A stretch of DNA of 11,749 nt, from contig CAYTVR010000236.1 of assembly GCA_964441245.1 (NCBI GenBank), positions 1-11,749 on the forward strand. The letters run 5' to 3'. Positions 1 to 6,830 of this stretch are shown here, in pieces. The DNA is from JALZUU01 sp964441245 (GTDB taxonomy: Bacteria; Bacteroidota; Bacteroidia; Chitinophagales; Saprospiraceae). A program made the position numbers and the translations under genes. Numbering within the stretch: position 1 is the stretch's first letter; every line of letters begins with the position of its first letter. The notes under the pieces are model-generated. The model did no database searches. It was not told where the DNA came from and saw only the letters and a list, made by a program, of their open reading frames with translations.

Positions 1-747
1 CAATGCTTCAAAAATTTCTGTCATTTCTTTTAATTCATCACCTACCAATTTTCCTCTGACGACAGCAGTGGTCGCACCATTGCCATTAGGATTCAGTTTG
101 GAATAACTTAAATAGATCCATTGATTATTTTTAAAATCAGGATGCAAGCTTACATCTAACATACCACCTTGACCTTTATTTTTAACTGTTGGAATATTCT
201 TTATTGTAGTGATGGTTCCATTTGGTTTTTTGATTTTTAAAGTCCCTTTTCTTTCTGTAAAAAAAATTGTTCCATCTTCACTTACTTTGATGCCCCACGG
301 AATTTCAATGTTATCAACTACAGTTTCGGTTTGTAAATTATAAGCATTGCTCGAATAAACTTTGGATGAAAGAATGGGTGTTTCTTTTTCTATTTTATCA
401 ACAGACTTTAGTAAGATATAATCGGTTAATGCTTCTATTTCTTTTTGAGAAAAAGTTTTTTCGTAGGCAGGCATTCCCCCAGATACAATTCCATATTTGA
501 TAGACTTTATTACATCAGCTTTAGAATGGCCATTTGTCCATTTTCTATCAATAAATTGTTCTAATTTTTTGCCATGGCAATCTGCACAAAAATTAGCATA
601 ATTTTCTTCTGGAGAATTTATTGTTGAAATTTCTTTTAGCGTATTTTGATCAGCTTCTTGATTGGATACTTTTTTGGAGGAATCACAATTGGAAAGCACA
701 TAAATAGAAAATAGTATTCCGACAAAAACTAATGTTTTTTTAAACAT
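1..747 (-). CDS. Cytochrome c / PQQ-type sugar dehydrogenase fusion lipoprotein (partial, N-terminal 249 residues)
   Basis: The reading frame is open from an ATG at 745-747 to the left edge, so the C-terminus is missing. Residues 1-21 form a lipoprotein signal (hydrophobic 5-18, then LSNC with Cys21 as the likely lipidated residue). A mono-heme cytochrome c domain follows: CADCH at 54-58 binds heme covalently and Met92 in GGMPAY is the likely axial ligand. From about residue 145 the sequence matches the start of the glucose/sorbosone dehydrogenase beta-propeller: PWGIKVSEDG at 150-159, TERKG at 165-169, then GQGGMLDV at 192-199, HPDF at 202-205 and YLSYS. Members of this family oxidise sugars or related alcohols using PQQ; here the fused heme would accept the electrons in the periplasm or at the outer membrane. 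The substrate cannot be told. Domain calls are read from motifs; the PQQ-binding residues further on are not visible. Confidence 0.85.
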   Translation of the reverse strand, partial: MFKKTLVFVGILFSIYVLSNCDSSKKVSNQEADQNTLKEISTINSPEENYANFCADCHGKKLEQFIDRKWTNGHSKADVIKSIKYGIVSGGMPAYEKTFSQKEIEALTDYILLKSVDKIEKETPILSSKVYSSNAYNLQTETVVDNIEIPWGIKVSEDGTIFFTERKGTLKIKKPNGTITTIKNIPTVKNKGQGGMLDVSLHPDFKNNQWIYLSYSKLNPNGNGATTAVVRGKLVGDELKEMTEIFEAL

Positions 748-802
748 GGTAAATTGATTTGGTTGGATGTAAATTAATACTTATTTGCCTATTAAAAAAT
801 TT

Positions 803-810
803 CAAAAGTA
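803..810 (-). promoter_or_regulatory. Candidate -7 promoter element of the cytochrome c/sugar dehydrogenase gene
   Basis: On the minus strand this reads TACTTTTG, a full match to the Bacteroidota -7 consensus TAnnTTTG. It lies 55 nt upstream of the start codon, giving a leader of about 50 nt. No convincing TTTG -33 element sits 19-21 nt further upstream, so the call rests on the -7 match and position only. Confidence 0.4.
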
Positions 811-1021
811 TACGCAGGATTAAAAATGCCTGAATATTTTAAAATAAAGGAACTGGATATAACAATGCATAAATGACCATAGTCTTTAGAAGCATAAAGT
901 ATTCCGCTAAAAAGTTGTAGAACATATCCGACTATGACTGATAAAATGGAGGAAGGGATAAATTGACCCGAAGGAATAACATTAAAGGGTTCTTTAAAAG
1001 TTATTGACTAAAGGAACACAA

Positions 1022-1182
1022 TAGAGTTTATGACTAAAGAATTTGTATGGAGCCCAAATGATCTTTTAAACCCAAATTCGTCACATCCTCACCATGCCCG
1101 TACGGGCAGGTTCCGGGTGTTCCTCGGCTGGCTTCAAAACCTCTATTTGCTTCCTATACAAAATCGCTAGTCATAAACTCTA
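1022..1182. repeat. 161-bp element bounded by about 32-bp imperfect inverted repeats (MITE-like or IS remnant)
   Basis: The left end (1022-1053) and the reverse complement of the right end (1149-1182) both begin with the same 15 bases, TAGAGTTTATGACTA. They then differ for five bases, share TTTGTAT, and differ only by two single-base insertions up to GC. The interior contains a perfect 14-bp palindrome, TGCCCGTACGGGCA, at 1095-1108 and is clearly richer in G+C than its surroundings (about 1078-1135). No transposase frame is present and no clear target-site duplication is seen. Just outside the left end, 1001-1014 (TTATTGACTAAAGG) resembles part of the left repeat in direct orientation. The shape fits a non-autonomous transposable element or a decayed insertion sequence; a large RNA hairpin or other dispersed palindromic repeat is the alternative. 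Confidence 0.6.
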
Positions 1183-1292
1183 ATAATAGTAGACATAATA
1201 AATGAAATAGTCTCCATATAAGATTACGCTGCTTATGATTAAAACATCTGAATTCGAAGAAGAATAAAAATATATGCAATAGGTTTGTTACC

Positions 1293-1372
1293 AAAAAAAA
1301 CTAACAAAAACTAAAGCGCCACATGATCTTTTTAGTCATCGTACTTTCCGACTAAGAGATCATATGGCGCTT
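1293..1372 (-). terminator. Intrinsic terminator of pruA
   Basis: Inverted repeat with arms 1314-1337 and 1350-1372 and a 12-nt loop, 46 nt beyond the pruA stop codon. The arms pair over 16 positions, a small 1x2 internal loop, then six more pairs. The single C/A clash on the plus strand becomes a G-U pair in minus-strand RNA. The minus-strand stem is followed by a T-rich run (1313 down to 1293, ending in eight T). Both facts orient it as the terminator of the leftward pruA transcript. Confidence 0.85.
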
Positions 1373-1417
1373 ACTTAAAGCACTGCAAAATTTATTTTCT
1401 TTGCAATAAGGGTATGA

Positions 1418-3049
1418 TTATGACTCTTCCAAAAATGGATATCGATAATCTTTTGCAGGAACAAAAGTTTCCTTTATCGTACGTGGTGAAACCCAACGAA
1501 GTAAATTAAGAATGGATCCAGCTTTATCATTCGTTCCCGATCCTCTTGCACCTCCAAATGGTTGTTGTCCAACTACCGCTCCTGTTGGTTTGTCGTTGAT
1601 ATAAAAATTACCCGCAGCATTTTTAAGCTTATCCGCAGCAACAACAATAGCCTGGCGATCTCTAGCGAAAATAGAACCAGTCAATGCGTAAGGTGACGTT
1701 TTATCCACCACATCCAAAATGCTTTCAAACTTTTTATCATCATAAACATAGATGGTCAAAACTGGTCCAAAAATCTCTTCACACATTGTCGTGTAATTTG
1801 GCTTTTTAGCCACCAAAACTGTTGGCTCAATAAAGTAACCTTCTTTCTTACTATAATTTCCTCCAGCAAGAACCGTCACCTCTTTAGATTTTTTCGCATT
1901 AGCGATATAATTGGTAATCTTATTAAAAGATCTTTCGTCAATGACCGCATTAATGAAGTTGGTGAAATCTTCAGGAGATCCCATTTTGATCGTTTTCAAA
2001 TCTTCAACAACATATTTTGAAACGGCTTTCCAAAGACTTTTAGGAATATAGGCTCGAGAAGCAGCCGAACATTTTTGACCTTGAAATTCAAAGGCTCCCC
2101 GAACTAAAGCTGTTGCTACTTCTTTCGCATCAGCTGATTTATGAGCCACTACAAAATCTTTCCCTCCAGTTTCTCCTACGATTCGAGGATAGGTATTGTA
2201 TTTATCTAAATTATTTCCAATAGTTTTCCAAAGGTGTTTGAATACTTTGGTACTTCCTGTAAAATGTAGTCCCGCAAATTCAGGATGCTTGAATATCAAA
2301 TCACCTGCAACTGGTCCATCTGCATAGACTAAGTTGATGACACCTGGTGGTAAACCTGCCGCCTCAAATATTTCCATAATCACAATGGCAGAGTAGATTT
2401 GAGTTTCTGCTGGTTTCCAAACAATCGTGTTCCCTAACATAGCTGGAGCTGCACAAAGGTTACCCGCAATAGAAGTAAAGTTAAACGGAGTAATCGCAAA
2501 AATAAAGCCTTCCAATGGTCGATGTTCTAAACGATTCCAAATCCCAGGAGCACTTTCAGGTTGCTCCGTATACAACTCAGTCATATACTGCACATTGAAT
2601 CTAAGGAAGTCACAGAATTCTGCTACGGCATCAATTTCTGCTTGATATACATTCTTAGATTGCGCCAACATGGTAGCTGCATTCATTTTTGCTCGATAAG
2701 GTCCGGACAACAAGTCAGCTGCTTTCAAAAAGATAGCCGCCCGATCTTGCCAAGCCATATTTTCCCAATCCTTTTTCGCTTTTAAAGCGGCATTGATCGC
2801 TCTGGTAACATGACTAGCATCACCTTTAGAATAATGGCCTAGTAGAAGACTCAATTCATGAGGCGCATGCATCGCAATTTTATCTTTGGTCGTTACTCTT
2901 TTACCATCGATGAACATCGGAATATTGATAGGTTTTGCTTTTAAAGCGGCAATGGCTGATTTAACTGCTGCTTTTTCAGGAGAGCCAGGAGCATAGCTCA
3001 ATACCGGTTCATTTTCTGCTATTGGGACTTGATAAGTGGCATTTGACAT
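1418..3049 (-). CDS. pruA: L-glutamate gamma-semialdehyde (1-pyrroline-5-carboxylate) dehydrogenase
   Basis: This NAD+-dependent aldehyde dehydrogenase oxidises glutamate semialdehyde, the open form of P5C, to glutamate in the second step of proline breakdown. At 543 residues it has the length of the stand-alone ALDH4-type enzyme, not the bifunctional PutA. Visible family motifs are TPFNF at 187-191, HFTGS at 262-266, the general-base motif GETGGK with Glu293, the nucleophile motif QGQKCS with Cys327, EEIFGPV at 424-430, and FGGARGSG at 498-505 near the end. The start ATG has no Shine-Dalgarno sequence, as is usual in this phylum. It has its own promoter-like element and terminator and so appears monocistronic. 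No proline dehydrogenase gene is in the window, so the first step of the pathway must be encoded elsewhere. Cytoplasmic. The assignment is firm from length and motifs together. Confidence 0.95.
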   Translation of the reverse strand: MSNATYQVPIAENEPVLSYAPGSPEKAAVKSAIAALKAKPINIPMFIDGKRVTTKDKIAMHAPHELSLLLGHYSKGDASHVTRAINAALKAKKDWENMAWQDRAAIFLKAADLLSGPYRAKMNAATMLAQSKNVYQAEIDAVAEFCDFLRFNVQYMTELYTEQPESAPGIWNRLEHRPLEGFIFAITPFNFTSIAGNLCAAPAMLGNTIVWKPAETQIYSAIVIMEIFEAAGLPPGVINLVYADGPVAGDLIFKHPEFAGLHFTGSTKVFKHLWKTIGNNLDKYNTYPRIVGETGGKDFVVAHKSADAKEVATALVRGAFEFQGQKCSAASRAYIPKSLWKAVSKYVVEDLKTIKMGSPEDFTNFINAVIDERSFNKITNYIANAKKSKEVTVLAGGNYSKKEGYFIEPTVLVAKKPNYTTMCEEIFGPVLTIYVYDDKKFESILDVVDKTSPYALTGSIFARDRQAIVVAADKLKNAAGNFYINDKPTGAVVGQQPFGGARGSGTNDKAGSILNLLRWVSPRTIKETFVPAKDYRYPFLEES

Positions 3050-3157
3050 AGTGAAAAGACGTTTTATTTAGTTTGTGGAAAAGGAGAAATTAAGTTGAAT
3101 TGAGCTGTGTTTTGGAGAACTCTAAATTCGGTCTAATGCCTCCTCATTTATTTCGCT

Positions 3158-3166
3158 GCAAATGTA
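3158..3166 (-). promoter_or_regulatory. Candidate -7 promoter element of pruA
   Basis: Minus-strand TACATTTGC matches the Bacteroidota -7 consensus TAnnTTTG and lies 110 nt upstream of the pruA start codon, giving a leader of roughly 100 nt. No good -33 TTTG is present at the usual 19-nt spacing. The 14 nt from the element onward are almost identical to those at the lpdA promoter (9944 onward). Confidence 0.45.
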
Positions 3167-3218
3167 CTGCTTTACAAACGTATTTATGAATTTTTGAGCA
3201 TTTTTGGTGAATAAATTT

Positions 3219-3273
3219 GGAAGGGGAAACAGTAGTCAGGCCTATGATCGAAACGAGCATAGGCCTGACTACT
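3219..3273 (-). terminator. Perfect 16-bp inverted repeat after coaD, probable terminator
   Basis: Arms 3231-3246 and 3258-3273 are exact reverse complements (AGTAGTCAGGCCTATG) around an 11-nt loop that can itself form three pairs (TCG/CGA). It begins 24 nt beyond the coaD stop codon and ends well before the pruA promoter element, so it separates the two transcription units. The tract that follows on the minus strand is only moderately T-rich (GTTTCCCCTTCC), weaker than a textbook intrinsic terminator. Confidence 0.6.
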
Positions 3274-3297
3274 AAAATCCTGACTCCGGATTACTCC

Positions 3298-3753
3298 TTA
3301 TAGAATCACTTGCTCAGGTATAAAAGGGCGAGCATCTCCATTTCCTTTGATGATTTCTCGAACAATGGTAGAACTAATGTGAGAAAACGCTGGGCGACTA
3401 ATTAAAAAGATGGTTTCTAATCCATCACCGACGATATTATTAAGTTGAGAGATTGTTTTTTCATAATCGAAATCAGAAGCATTTCTTAATCCTCGAAGTA
3501 GATATTGCGCTTTTACTTTTTTACAAAAATGAGCGGTTAACCCTTCGAAAGAATCTACGTGAATGGTAGCATCATTGGCAAATACAGCTTCCAACCATTC
3601 GATTCTTTGCTCTAGTGAGAAAAGATATTTTTTTTGAGAATTGATACCAACGGCTACAATTATTTTATCAAAAAAAGGTACGGCACGTTTGACTAAATCA
3701 ACATGACCACTGGTAATGGGATCGAATGACCCCGGAAAAACGGCAATTTTCAT
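3298..3753 (-). CDS. coaD: Pantetheine-phosphate adenylyltransferase (PPAT)
   Basis: This enzyme transfers AMP from ATP to 4'-phosphopantetheine, giving dephospho-CoA, the penultimate step of coenzyme A synthesis in the cytoplasm. The 151-residue length is typical of bacterial CoaD. The nucleotidyltransferase signature is present: FPGSFDP at 6-12 and TSGH at 14-17 (the T/HxGH motif that binds ATP). The conserved RGLRN follows at 87-91, and the C-terminal ISSTIVRE at 126-133 corresponds to the ISSTxVR motif. It is the last gene of a minus-strand operon; its start is only 11 nt after the stop of the small membrane protein gene, so it is most likely co-transcribed with it and with the macro-domain gene. 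A perfect inverted repeat follows the stop codon. Essential in most bacteria. The call is secure. Confidence 0.96.
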   Translation of the reverse strand: MKIAVFPGSFDPITSGHVDLVKRAVPFFDKIIVAVGINSQKKYLFSLEQRIEWLEAVFANDATIHVDSFEGLTAHFCKKVKAQYLLRGLRNASDFDYEKTISQLNNIVGDGLETIFLISRPAFSHISSTIVREIIKGNGDARPFIPEQVIL

Positions 3754-3764
3754 TTACTATAATT

Positions 3765-4253
3765 TTATTGGCTTAAATGGTTACCTCTTTTATTTGATGG
3801 TGTTCCATTCATTTTTTGTCTCAAAAAAGAATGGAAATATCCTATAATCAAATAGATCCAACTCGTTACAAGTGGCAATCGAATAATACCAAATGCTTGT
3901 TGACCATCCATTTTAAAGTTAGGTTTTATAAAGTCTGCGTAAAATAATAAGGAATTTAAGAAAATCAAAATACTTAGAAATAACAAAAACAAGCACGCAT
4001 CTTGAATTGAAGGAGTCCACATTTTAAAACTAAACGAATATAAAACAAGCACAAATATCAGCATGAACAAGCATAGTCCAAAAGTCGACTTACCAATATG
4101 ATGGATACCAAATAAATCATCGAAAAATGCTCCTATCGGCTCTGTAAAAAACAAAATATAAAGCGGTCCGATAAAAGTATAAGTTAAAAGAATACTACCC
4201 ATACAAAACGCAAACCCTAGTTTTAAACCAAAACTTATTTTCCGTTTTTTCAT
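3765..4253 (-). CDS. Small integral membrane protein, four predicted helices, function unknown
   Basis: I do not recognise this 162-residue protein. Hydrophobic segments lie at about 12-36, 56-76, 86-106 and 124-144. The N-terminus (MKKRK) and the C-terminal tail (about 145-162, with several Lys and Arg) are basic, which by the positive-inside rule suggests both ends are cytoplasmic, consistent with four passes. No catalytic motif or conserved polar residues inside the helices stand out. The gene overlaps the upstream macro-domain gene by an ATGA junction (stop TGA at 4250-4252, start ATG at 4251-4253), a sign of translational coupling, and its stop is 11 nt before coaD. It is therefore the middle gene of a three-gene operon. 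Its cysteine content is low and it has no signal peptide in the cleavable sense. Confidence 0.8.
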   Translation of the reverse strand: MKKRKISFGLKLGFAFCMGSILLTYTFIGPLYILFFTEPIGAFFDDLFGIHHIGKSTFGLCLFMLIFVLVLYSFSFKMWTPSIQDACLFLLFLSILIFLNSLLFYADFIKPNFKMDGQQAFGIIRLPLVTSWIYLIIGYFHSFLRQKMNGTPSNKRGNHLSQ

Positions 4254-4768
4254 TTATTTATTCCTTCATAGAGCAAATAATTTTCTTCATCAAAACAGAT
4301 GAAAAGCAACTCTTTTATAGACGGTTGGTCGACTAAAAATGTTTTACATACCCGATAAGCAATCATCGCAGCTCTCTTTTTGGGGAAACCATAAATACCC
4401 GTACTGATATTAGGAAAGGCAATACTAGTCACGCCATTTTCGATCGCCAAGGACAGCGCGTTTCGATAACAATTGCTCAATAATTGATCTTTCTCCTCAT
4501 TATTCGTTCCTGTCCAAACAGGACCAACCGTATGAATAACAAACTTAGCTGGTAGCTTTCCAGCAGTAGTAATCACCGCTTCTCCTGTTCTACATTTACC
4601 TTGTTTGTTTCTTATTTGCTGACAAGCCTCCAAAATAGCCGGACCTCCCGCTCTATGTATGGCTCCATCTACTCCACCGCCTCCCAATAGCGAACTATTA
4701 GCTGCATTCACAATCGCATCTACAGGGATTTTTGTAATATCATCCTTAATGATTTTGATATTCGACAT
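4250..4768 (-). CDS. Macro-domain ADP-ribose hydrolase (MacroD/YmdB type, O-acetyl-ADP-ribose deacetylase)
   Basis: The 172-residue protein is a single macro domain. It shows DDIT at 9-12, the substrate-binding VNAANSSLLGGGGVDGAIH stretch at 20-38 with Asn21, Asn24 and the catalytic-type Asp34, TGEAVIT at 61-67, the HTVGP strand at 79-83, and the phosphate-binding loop STGIYGFP at 122-129. These are the hallmarks of the MacroD subfamily, known to hydrolyse O-acetyl-ADP-ribose made by sirtuins and to remove ADP-ribose from acidic residues of proteins. It would act in the cytoplasm. It is the first gene of an operon with a membrane protein (4-nt overlap) and coaD. No sirtuin or ADP-ribosyltransferase is in the window, so the natural substrate is undetermined; the enzyme class is well supported. 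Confidence 0.93.
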   Translation of the reverse strand: MSNIKIIKDDITKIPVDAIVNAANSSLLGGGGVDGAIHRAGGPAILEACQQIRNKQGKCRTGEAVITTAGKLPAKFVIHTVGPVWTGTNNEEKDQLLSNCYRNALSLAIENGVTSIAFPNISTGIYGFPKKRAAMIAYRVCKTFLVDQPSIKELLFICFDEENYLLYEGINK

Positions 4769-4796
4769 AAAAGCAAGATAGGAAATAAAAGGGAAT

Positions 4797-4812
4797 GAGT
4801 CTGGACAGACTC
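4797..4812 (-). terminator. Short hairpin between the secreted-protein gene and the macro-domain gene
   Basis: GAGTCT/AGACTC six-base stem with a four-base loop, 70 nt beyond the stop of the 4883-5434 gene and 28 nt before the start of the macro gene. The minus strand continues CATTCCCTTTTATTT. It could be a weak terminator of the upstream gene, an element of the macro-operon leader, or chance. Confidence 0.3.
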
Positions 4813-4882
4813 TAAGATCACTTGGTTATTTCAACTTTTTATTGGAGAGCCTTGGTGTACTTCATAGACCAACTAAAATCAT

Positions 4883-5434
4883 TTAATCGATCAAATAAAA
4901 AGAATCTAAAAATTTATCTGTGGAAAGATTCAAACTCTTTTCCTTTAAGGTGATGGTTTGAATGGAGTAATAACGATTACCAACTAAATAGGATTTGGTT
5001 TTGATCATGGCTTTATCCTCATTATAGTTTACTTTCCAAATCCTTCCGGGAAATTCTTTTAAGCTAATAGCCGAAGCATATTGTAAATCACCTTCTACAC
5101 TTTCCACGGCAGTGGCCACAGTCGTATCAAAAAACTCATCAATTAAATCCAAAGAATCTGAATGAATGGCATTTCGTGGATAGACACAATAACTAATCAT
5201 GTAAACCAAATTATCGGCATCTTCGTCCACAGATTGATGTAGGTAAGTATGATAGGTCAATGTTCCGATAGCCGTTTCAATATCATTAGATTTTTCTATT
5301 ACCTTTCCAGGAAAAAGCGCTTTAAACTTGCCATCGACCGAAACATATTCTTTCCAAGGATTTGGAAAAGTCCATGCGGAAAATAATAGTGCAATACTTA
5401 AGCCTAAGAAAAGTTGGATAAAATTAGATTTCAT
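4883..5434 (-). CDS. Secreted protein of unknown function (183 aa)
   Basis: Residues 1-20 form a signal peptide with a basic start (MKSNF), a hydrophobic core and a probable cleavage site near the SAW at 19-21. No lipobox cysteine is seen, so the mature protein is likely soluble in the periplasm or exported. The mature part begins WKEYVSVDGKFKALFPG (27-43), which recalls a loose class of exported beta-rich proteins with a W..(F/Y).S.DG.F...(F/M)PG pattern, a central GRxW strand and an FLDSF motif near the end (175-179); I know no assigned function for these. A single cysteine (83) remains in the mature protein. The gene is divergent from the WG-repeat lipoprotein gene across 136 bp. The family resemblance is an impression from pattern, not a search result. 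Confidence 0.75.
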   Translation of the reverse strand: MKSNFIQLFLGLSIALLFSAWTFPNPWKEYVSVDGKFKALFPGKVIEKSNDIETAIGTLTYHTYLHQSVDEDADNLVYMISYCVYPRNAIHSDSLDLIDEFFDTTVATAVESVEGDLQYASAISLKEFPGRIWKVNYNEDKAMIKTKSYLVGNRYYSIQTITLKEKSLNLSTDKFLDSFYLID

Positions 5435-5570
5435 TATAAAAATGTTTTTTCGTCAACTGCCGTTAAAAGTCTTAAAGTTAACGAAAAGATGTGCTTATTT
5501 GTTTTAGAAACGGATTAAAGTTTTGGAGAAGAGAAGGAAAGCTTTTACCTTCGAAATGAAATTTAAAATT

Positions 5571-6722
5571 ATGAAAATTAGTCTTCCATTTATTAGCTTC
5601 GCTATCTTGTTTTCTTTATTGGCCTGTCAATCAGATTCCAATCATAAAAAAGAACAACCGCTTCCTCCTGAGCAAGAAGACTATGAAGCATCTAAAAATA
5701 AATGGGGTTTTATAAATACTGATGGTGAGCTAGTGATTGAAGCATCATTTGATGAAAGTCGTCCTTTCTCAGAAGGACTGGCATTGGTGCGAGAGGGAGG
5801 TAAATGGGGATACATTGATCAGAATGGTGCCATGATTATTCCACCCAAATATAAATCTGCTTGGTCCTTTATCGATGGGAAAGCGAGAGTCATGACCTAT
5901 GATCATCAAATGGGGATCATTAATCAAAAAGGAAATTGGATTATTGAGCCTAAATATGAGCTGTTAAATAATTTTTCGGAAGGCTTAGTGGTCGTTAAAA
6001 CTAAAGATGCTTATGGATATTTGAATGAAACGGGCATGCTGGCAATTCCAACTCAATTCGATAAAGCATGGAAATTTCAAAATGGCTTCGCTAAAATTAA
6101 AATGAATAATGGATTTGGGTTCATCAATCCAAAAGGAACTGTTGTTGTTGAACCTATTTATCAAAAGTTATTTGCTTATAAAAACGGTTTAGCTCGTTTT
6201 CAAAAAGATGATGTTTATGGCTATATGGATGAAAGTGGGAAAATCGTTATTAAGCATCAATTTCCATCAGCATATGATTTTGAACATGGGCTGGCTTGTG
6301 TGCGTCAGGGGGATCAATATGGCTTGATTGATCAAAAAGGAAAGTTTGAGGTCGGGCCTAAATATGACTTTATCTGGTATGCTGGAAATGAATTATGGGG
6401 TGTTCAAAAGGAGGATAAATATGGATTAATCAATCGCCAAGGGAAAGAAATTACGCCAATAACATTTAGCCAATTGTATAGTTTTAGGGAAGGATATGCT
6501 CCTTATCAAAAAGATCACTTATGGGGATATTTGGATGCATCGGGGCAAATCATTACACCTCCACTTTTTGGTTTGGCCTGGAATTTCAAAGAAGGTTTGG
6601 CTCGAATTGCAGGGAAAGAAGGCATTGGTTTTATCAATACAAAAGGAATTCCTGTGATTTATCCAGCCTATCTTGATGTCAAAGATTTTTCAGAAGGATT
6701 AGCTCAAGTACAGAAATTTTAA
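5571..6722 (+). CDS. WG-repeat lipoprotein with ten repeats
   Basis: From the ATG at 5571 the protein is 383 residues. It has a clean lipoprotein signal: MKISLPF, hydrophobic core, then LLAC with Cys19 as the lipidation site. After a short polar linker rich in Glu and Pro (about 20-43), the rest is ten consecutive WG repeats of 32-35 residues (45-383), each starting (W/Y/F/M/I)G(F/Y/L/I)(I/L/M)(N/D)xxG, then a (V/I)xPxY-like strand and an F.(E/N/D)G(L/F)A strand. WG repeats (KWG family) occur in bacterial surface and periplasmic proteins; they are thought to fold as beta-rich modules and mediate binding, with no enzyme activity known. The open frame extends upstream to a TTG at 5523 and another ATG at 5556. 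I prefer 5571, since it gives the most compact signal peptide, but 5556 is nearly as good. Likely attached to the inner face of the outer membrane or to the cell surface. Confidence 0.88.
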   Translation: MKISLPFISFAILFSLLACQSDSNHKKEQPLPPEQEDYEASKNKWGFINTDGELVIEASFDESRPFSEGLALVREGGKWGYIDQNGAMIIPPKYKSAWSFIDGKARVMTYDHQMGIINQKGNWIIEPKYELLNNFSEGLVVVKTKDAYGYLNETGMLAIPTQFDKAWKFQNGFAKIKMNNGFGFINPKGTVVVEPIYQKLFAYKNGLARFQKDDVYGYMDESGKIVIKHQFPSAYDFEHGLACVRQGDQYGLIDQKGKFEVGPKYDFIWYAGNELWGVQKEDKYGLINRQGKEITPITFSQLYSFREGYAPYQKDHLWGYLDASGQIITPPLFGLAWNFKEGLARIAGKEGIGFINTKGIPVIYPAYLDVKDFSEGLAQVQKF

Positions 6723-6830
6723 AATAAAATCCGCTGCTATACATTCCTTTTTTATCTGAAAGGCATCTTTTCCAATATACTGTCCTTTCTTTGCGTTTAT
6801 TAAAACATAAGTCGATTAACTAATTAAAAT

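Larger units (their letters stand above)
748..1417. other. 670-bp non-coding gap with an inverted-repeat element and the pruA terminator
   Basis: No credible reading frame is seen on either strand. The stretch holds, from left to right, the promoter region of the cytochrome c fusion gene, about 180 bp with no recognisable signal, a 161-bp inverted-repeat element at 1022-1182 that is locally richer in G+C, about 110 bp of plain AT-rich sequence, and the intrinsic terminator of pruA at 1293-1372. Both flanking genes read leftward, so this is the gap between two transcription units rather than a shared regulatory region. Confidence 0.7.

Noticed and set aside
2427..2785. Two plus-strand frames of 72 and 74 codons inside pruA
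   Set aside because: Antisense to conserved pruA coding sequence, with no protein-like composition or start signals.
5461..5483. CGTTAA/TTAACG dyad in the divergent intergenic region
   Set aside because: Only six bases per arm in AT-rich sequence; too weak to call an operator.
5523..5570. N-terminal extension of the WG-repeat protein from a TTG codon
   Set aside because: It would add 16 residues, several charged, before an otherwise perfect lipoprotein signal peptide; internal ATG codons at 5556 and 5571 are better starts.
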